From [Clostridium] symbiosum (lineage in GTDB: Bacteria; Bacillota; Clostridia; Lachnospirales; Lachnospiraceae): a stretch of DNA of 64,000 nucleotides. Below, piece after piece: positions 59,071 to 64,000 of this stretch. Positions within the stretch are counted from its first letter, which is position 1. Each line of letters opens with the position of its first letter. Below the pieces are notes generated by a model, which was given only the letters and a program-made list of their open reading frames with translations, was not told the origin of the DNA and did no database searches. Location of the stretch: positions 1 to 64,000 of the forward strand of contig JAETSN010000001.1 in NCBI GenBank assembly GCA_021769625.1. The letters run 5' to 3'. Position numbers and translations under genes: made by a program.

Positions 59071-59517
59071 ATGGAACATAAATTCTGGCACAGCGGACAG
59101 GCGGACATACAGGCGATAACCGACGAGTACAGAGGAATACATACCCCTGCTGACTTATACGATGCCCTTTCCGATATCTGGTGCGCAGATACCTGCGCGC
59201 CGAGGATGAGGCAGAACTGGACGCCGGAGAATAAAACTCTGGGGCAATGTTCGATCACGGCGTTTCTGGCGCAGGATATCTTCGGCGGGAAAGTATACGG
59301 CGTGCCGCGCTCCGGCGGAACTTACCACTGTTATAATGTGATCGGAAACTGCAAATTTGACCTGACGAGCGAGCAGTTCGGAGATGAAGTTCTGGTATAT
59401 GAAGGAAATCCGGAACAGTTCCGGGAGGTTCATTTATCAAAGGAAGAGAAGAAGCTGCGGTACGAGTATCTGAAGGAACAGTTGAGAGAATGGACGGCAA
59501 AACAAAGAATATATTGA
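59071..59517 (+). CDS. YunG-like hypothetical protein
   Basis: TLGQCSITAFLAQDIFGGKVYGV...TYHCYNVIGNCKFDLTSEQFG resembles the YunG family. Confidence 0.65.
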   Translation: MEHKFWHSGQADIQAITDEYRGIHTPADLYDALSDIWCADTCAPRMRQNWTPENKTLGQCSITAFLAQDIFGGKVYGVPRSGGTYHCYNVIGNCKFDLTSEQFGDEVLVYEGNPEQFREVHLSKEEKKLRYEYLKEQLREWTAKQRIY

Positions 59518-60161
59518 TAATATGCCGAATGCTGGCGGTTGCAGGGTATCTGAAGACGCCAAAGAAAGAATTGCAGGCAGACGGCACATATCTGTGCGAG
59601 GTTTCTATTCCGAATAAAGAGATAGCCGCAGTCTACAAGAGTGAGATCCTGTCTCATTTGCTGCAGATCGGGGCGATCACACGGATGACGGCAGATAAAA
59701 TAGCGGAGAGCATCTATGCGAATGATCTTAAGAAGCTGCAGCAGGCCATTACGGAATATATGGATAGATCGGTCAGCTTTTATGACGCCGGTGCAGAAGG
59801 CTTTTATCATGGGCTGGTTCTCGGCCTGGTTGCCCTGATAGATGATCAATATAAAATCAGGTCAAACAGAGAATCCGGTGACGGAAGATATGATATCAGT
59901 CTGATTCCCAGAGACAGGATACATCCCGGGATTATCATGGAATTGAAATGTGAGAATGGGTTGACAGCAGAAAAATTGGATACGTTGTTGGCGGAAGCGT
60001 TGGATCAGATCAATGAGAAACGGTATGATGCGGAAATGCGCGGTGACGGCGTGGAGAATATCCTGAAACTTGGGATCGCTTTTTCCGGCAAGAAAGTAAA
60101 GATAAGAACGGAAAAACACAGTGAGACATCTGAAATACAGAAAAATATATATACGAAATAA
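59490..60161 (+). pseudogene. truncated AAA-ATPase-like/PD-(D/E)XK (DUF1703-type) protein, C-terminal portion only
   Basis: GFYHGLVLGLVALIDDQYKIRSNRESGDGRYDISLIPRDRIHPGIIMELKC aligns with the C-terminus of 277-2025; AAA domain absent; 5' end overlaps the YunG-like gene. Confidence 0.75.
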
Positions 60162-60178
60162 AAGGAGGCTCCCGGCAA

Positions 60179-60349
60179 ATGCAAACCTGGTACTATGAAG
60201 TAGTCAGCATCGACGGCGATTACGCGAATTTAAAGAGAACGGATATAGAATCCGAGGATTTAAAGCTGGTGGCAAGGGCGCTGCTCCCGGCGGAGATCGT
60301 GGAAGGCACAAAACTGAAATACGAGATGATGCAGTACGAAATGATCTGA
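60179..60349 (+). CDS. small hypothetical protein (56 aa)
   Basis: MQTWYYEVVSIDGDYANLKRTDIESEDLKLVARALLPAEIVEGTKLKYEMMQYEMI*; strong RBS AAAGGAGG; below the ORF-track size cutoff. Confidence 0.7.
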   Translation: MQTWYYEVVSIDGDYANLKRTDIESEDLKLVARALLPAEIVEGTKLKYEMMQYEMI

Positions 60350-60473
60350 ATGATCCACAGACTGAAAGTCATCCCCGGAAAAAACGGAAAAAAGTCAGAT
60401 AAATGCGAAAAAACGGCATAAAAATTCCTCATTTACCCATAATATATTAAGAAATTATAAAAATTATAAATTG

Positions 60474-60500
60474 TTAGCACTCACTATTGACGAGTGCTAA
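60474..60500 (+). promoter_or_regulatory. CIRCE element (HrcA operator)
   Basis: TTAGCACTC-N9-GAGTGCTAA exact. Confidence 0.97.
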
Positions 60501-60587
60501 CAAAAGTGGTATAACACAGTTATAACAAAAAACAACAACAGCTTATCAAGCTGCTACACATTTATAACAGGTAAGGAGGAAAAGATC

Positions 60588-61046
60588 ATGTTATTACCGA
60601 GAACAAACACATTAAACAGCTTTTTTGGAGAAAATTTATTTGATGATTTCTTTGAGGACTTCGCGCGGCCGGCAAGGAGCGCCGCAAGGTACGGCACCTC
60701 CGCAGGCATTATGAGAACGGACGTCAAGGAAAGTGATGCCGGCTATGAATTGGATATCGACCTGCCGGGCTGCAAGAAAGAAAATGTGAAGGCGGAACTG
60801 AAGGAAGGCTATCTGACCATCAGCGCAGAGACAAACCAGAACAATGACCAGAAGGATGACAACGGAAAATATATTCGCCGTGAAAGATATTACGGAACCT
60901 GCAGCAGAAGCTTCTATGTCGGCGAGGATATCACCCAGGAGGATATCAAAGCGAAATTTGAGGATGGCATCCTGAAGGTGTCCATACCGAAAAAAGAGGC
61001 GAAACCGGTCATTGAGGAGAGCAGATATATCCCGATCGAAGGATAA
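60588..61046 (+). CDS. Hsp20/alpha-crystallin small heat-shock protein
   Basis: MRTDVKESDAGYELDIDLPGCKKENVKAELKEGYLTISAE...FEDGILKVSIPKKE. Confidence 0.95.
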   Translation: MLLPRTNTLNSFFGENLFDDFFEDFARPARSAARYGTSAGIMRTDVKESDAGYELDIDLPGCKKENVKAELKEGYLTISAETNQNNDQKDDNGKYIRRERYYGTCSRSFYVGEDITQEDIKAKFEDGILKVSIPKKEAKPVIEESRYIPIEG

Positions 61047-61074
61047 AGGGTTCGGAACAGGAAAGATGAAAAAA

Positions 61075-61102
61075 GGATGTCAGTTTATCTGGCATCTTTT
61101 TT
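61075..61102 (+). terminator. terminator after Hsp20
   Basis: GGATGTCAG-TTTAT-CTGGCATC-TTTTTT. Confidence 0.8.
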
Positions 61103-61221
61103 CATGGGGAAAAGTATTGTCATAAATGAGATTGCAATAAAAAGAATTAAGGTGTATGATAAAACAGTACAGTGCTTATAAATACGATATATATAAGTAC
61201 GTCTGTAATCGGAGGTTTGAT

Positions 61222-62580
61222 ATGGGGCAGTATTTTGAGTGGAAGAAAGAGTATAATATCGGGGTGGATTCCATTGATAAGGATCATCAGCAGCTTTTTA
61301 GAAGTATTAATAAGCTTTTTACTTTCAGGGAAGAGGAAAAAGACAATCAGTGGCTGTGTGAGGAGGGCATCAAGTTTTTCAAGCAGCATGCGCTGAAGCA
61401 CTTCAAAGATGAAGAAGAGTATATGTCATTGATCCATTATGAAGGGTTGAAGAAACATGTTCAGATACATAGAGGGTTTCAGAATAATACGCTCCCTGCG
61501 CTGGAGCGGGAACTGAGGGAGGCGAATTACAGTCTGGAGGCGGTGGACCACTTTCTGGGTGTCTGCTCCGGCTGGCTGATCGGCCATACAATGACGGAGG
61601 ACATGGCTCTTACCGGGAAAAATATGAGGAAGTGGGAGAAGCTTTTGCCGGAGGAAGAGCTTTCGGCTATGAAGAAAGTGATCGCACAGCTCGTGTTTGA
61701 TATGTTCCATCTGGAGGCGCAGCTGATCAGTGATGTGTACAGCGGGGAGAAGTTCGGAAACGGGGTATATTACCGCCTGATCTACGGAACAGCTGATAAA
61801 AAGCAGAAACTGCAGATTTTCCTTGTTTTTGAGGAGAAGCTGCTCATCAATACGGTCGGAAAAGTTCTGGGGATCCAGACGAACAAGCTGGATATGCTGC
61901 TGATCCATGCGGCGAGATATACGACACGGCAGTTTGTGGGGAGGGTTCTGGAGCAGTTCCCGTCCATGGAAGCGTATGAGCTGAAGGAGGAAAATCTGCT
62001 CTCCTATGAGCAGTTCGAAAAAATACTGAAACAGGAAACGATGCAGGTGAGCCTGCTCTATAATACAGGGGGCGCCGGATATTTTGCATATTGTGTGATC
62101 GCTCCCCATCTTCTGGAAAGCGGCATGGGAGTGCCTATCGAGGCAGATAACGCAATGGCCGAGGTGGAAGAGTACCTGAAAAAGCGGAATGAAGAGGAAG
62201 AGGAACATAAGCCGAAAGTGCTGATAGTGGATGATTCGAAGACAATACGGTATGTGATGCGGGACCTTTTGCTCGAGGATTATGAGGTTACGCTGGCAGA
62301 ATCCGGTGTTGCGGCGATCAGGGCGATCACGTTAAACAGGCCTGATCTGGTTCTGCTGGATTATGAGATGCCTGTCTGTGACGGCGCACAGACACTGGAG
62401 ATGCTTCGGTCGGAAAAATCCTTTGAAGATCTGCCGGTTATTTTCCTGACAGGGAAGGCGGATCCGGCAAGTGTGAAAAAGGTAATGAGTCTGAAACCGG
62501 CGGGCTATCTGCTGAAATATTTGAAACCGGAAGAGATCAAAAAGGAGATCAAAGGATTCTTCGAAAAGAAAAAGGCATGA
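61222..62580 (+). CDS. bacteriohemerythrin-middle domain-response regulator receiver fusion
   Basis: YFEWKKEYNIGVDSIDKDHQQLFRSINKL, HALKHFKDEEEYM, HRGF hemerythrin ligands; C-terminal REC KVLIVDDSKTIRYVMRDLL...VLLDYEMPVCDG. AATCGGAGG RBS before 61222. Confidence 0.9.
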   Translation: MGQYFEWKKEYNIGVDSIDKDHQQLFRSINKLFTFREEEKDNQWLCEEGIKFFKQHALKHFKDEEEYMSLIHYEGLKKHVQIHRGFQNNTLPALERELREANYSLEAVDHFLGVCSGWLIGHTMTEDMALTGKNMRKWEKLLPEEELSAMKKVIAQLVFDMFHLEAQLISDVYSGEKFGNGVYYRLIYGTADKKQKLQIFLVFEEKLLINTVGKVLGIQTNKLDMLLIHAARYTTRQFVGRVLEQFPSMEAYELKEENLLSYEQFEKILKQETMQVSLLYNTGGAGYFAYCVIAPHLLESGMGVPIEADNAMAEVEEYLKKRNEEEEEHKPKVLIVDDSKTIRYVMRDLLLEDYEVTLAESGVAAIRAITLNRPDLVLLDYEMPVCDGAQTLEMLRSEKSFEDLPVIFLTGKADPASVKKVMSLKPAGYLLKYLKPEEIKKEIKGFFEKKKA

Positions 62581-62591
62581 TCTTACAGGGA

Positions 62592-62630
62592 GAGTAGGGG
62601 AAGATGAACCTCCCCTACTCGATTTTTTTA
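62592..62630. terminator. terminator-like hairpin overlapping the 3' end of the yesN-like gene
   Basis: GAGTAGGGG-AAGATGAAC-CTCCCCTACTC-GATTTTTTT. Confidence 0.75.
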
Positions 62631-63373
62631 TCAGATGATTTTTTCCGATACTGGCTCGGGGATATCCCGTAGTAATTGCGGAAAGCCTTGCTGAAATAGT
62701 GATTGTCTTTGTATCCGAGCCTCTCCGCGATATCCAGGATCTTGATATCCGGCTTTTCCAAAAGTTCTTTTGCGCGCTCCATCCGCAGCTTCAGCACATA
62801 TTCATAGATCGTGTAGCCGTATCTGGCATGAAACAGCTTGGTGAGATAAGTGATGGAAAAGAAATACTTTTCCTCGAACATGGTGATCTTAAAATTCTGG
62901 CAGTAGTTGCTGTCGACATACTGCTTGATGATCTCCACCACCTCCTCGGGGGAGATATTTTCCTCCGACGGGGCGATGTCATGCTGAAAGACCGTCGTCG
63001 GATCGATCCTCAAAATAGCTTTCTCAATAGCCTGATTCAGCTCTTCCTCCACGATGGGCTTCAGAAGGTAGTCGCATGCGCCGTAGCGCATCGCGTGCCT
63101 CGCGTAGGAAAAGTCGTCATAGCCGCTGATGATGATGAACTGGCTTTCCGGAAATTCCGCCGCGGCGAGTTCCAGAAAAGAGCAGCCGTCCATGACGGGC
63201 ATGTTCATATCTACAAAGATGATCTCGGGATGCAGTTCGCGCATGGTGCTTAAGCCATCCTTTCCGTTGCTCGCCAGGGCGGGCGGTTCGATGCCATATT
63301 TTTTCCAGTGTCCCAGTTTGCTGACTGCGATCCGCACCGGTTTTTCGTCATCGATGATCAAAGATTTATACAT
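62615..63373 (-). CDS. AraC-type response regulator (YesN-like)
   Basis: SLIIDDEKPVRIAVSKLGHW REC and C-terminal AERLGYKDNHYFSKAFRNYYGISPSQYR. Confidence 0.93.
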   Translation of the reverse strand: MYKSLIIDDEKPVRIAVSKLGHWKKYGIEPPALASNGKDGLSTMRELHPEIIFVDMNMPVMDGCSFLELAAAEFPESQFIIISGYDDFSYARHAMRYGACDYLLKPIVEEELNQAIEKAILRIDPTTVFQHDIAPSEENISPEEVVEIIKQYVDSNYCQNFKITMFEEKYFFSITYLTKLFHARYGYTIYEYVLKLRMERAKELLEKPDIKILDIAERLGYKDNHYFSKAFRNYYGISPSQYRKKSSDKKIE

Positions 63374-64000
63374 GTGTTTCTCCTTTTATGGCAGGCAGCG
63401 TGAGAATGACCTCCGTGTAACTGCCTTCTTTTGAAGTGATCTGCATAATGGCGGGATCGTCGTAGAGGAGCTGCAGACGGATATACAGATTGGCGAGGCC
63501 GATGCTCTTTGCCGCGCTGTTCGGTTTTTGGGCGGCAAGATTTTGTTCCAGATTTTTCAGTTTTGCTTCCGGTATGCCGCAGCCGTCATCCCTGACAAGA
63601 AGGATGAGCTTGTCCTCTTTCAGCTTTGCGCTGATGTAGATCGTGATCTGGCCGGTACTTTTGCCGGTTCCGTGGATGATGGAATTTTCCACCAGGGTGT
63701 GCAGGCTGACTTTGGGAACCAGAAATTCTTCCGTACCGGGCTCGATCTCCTTTTTGAAGCGGAGGACATCGGCCCTGCGCATCTTCTGCAGGAATATATA
63801 ATTCGTGACATATTCCATTTCCCTTTTCAGGGAGACGAGATCACCGTCCTTGATCGTATAGCGCAGGTTGGAGGCGAGCGAAGTGATCATCCTGTGGATC
63901 TGAAGCTGATCGTTCACCAGTGCTTCGGTGGAGATCGCCTGCAGCGTATTGTACAGAAAATGAGGATTGATCTGTGCCTCCAGGGCGGTGATCCGGGCAT
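63366..64000 (-). CDS. sensor histidine kinase (YesM-like), 5' part outside the window
   Basis: Reading past the tracked Met gives ARITALEAQINPHFLYNTLQAISTEALVNDQL; HATPase DDGCGIPEAKL...SIGLANLYIRLQLLY. Confidence 0.92.
   Translation of the reverse strand, partial: ARITALEAQINPHFLYNTLQAISTEALVNDQLQIHRMITSLASNLRYTIKDGDLVSLKREMEYVTNYIFLQKMRRADVLRFKKEIEPGTEEFLVPKVSLHTLVENSIIHGTGKSTGQITIYISAKLKEDKLILLVRDDGCGIPEAKLKNLEQNLAAQKPNSAAKSIGLANLYIRLQLLYDDPAIMQITSKEGSYTEVILTLPAIKGETHV

Noticed and set aside
1-64000. Prophage, integrative element or transposase
   Set aside because: No integrase, transposase, phage structural or conjugation genes recognised.

Overview
This 64 kb window is a chromosomal segment that looks like an anaerobic Firmicute, probably Lachnospiraceae-like Clostridia (inferred from protein families, spore-coat-type proteins and CIRCE/SAM-I regulation, not from a database search). 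It is mostly ordinary core genome: split MetH, MATE and AzlCD transporters, lactate dehydrogenase, MurA, a SAM-I riboswitch followed by metK, dnaE, pfkA, ECF sigma/anti-sigma, proC, NfeD/SPFH, argF, birA, coaX, dus, greA-lysS, CIRCE-Hsp20 and YesM/YesN. The accessory part is a LacI-regulated CUT1 ABC transporter/GH32/FGGY-kinase locus. No rRNA, tRNA, CRISPR array, prophage or transposase was recognised. Points most worth checking: (1) a lysyl-tRNA synthetase carrying a C-terminal HD hydrolase domain, behind a consensus promoter and a highly structured greA leader; (2) a dispersed palindromic repeat family with core GCGTGGCGACGRAG-ATTTTAT, one copy of which supplies the MATE stop codon; (3) a 35-codon hydrophobic ORF with toxin-like 3' hairpins, antisense to the start of an inositol-monophosphatase gene; (4) two decayed fragments of AAA-ATPase-like/PD-(D/E)XK (DUF1703-type) proteins plus one intact copy; (5) a domain-permuted GH3 enzyme; (6) a hemerythrin-REC fusion; (7) paired palindromic LacI-type operators; (8) an Hpt gene overlapping a UDP-sugar pyrophosphorylase gene. 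All family calls are from reading the sequence; no searches were run.
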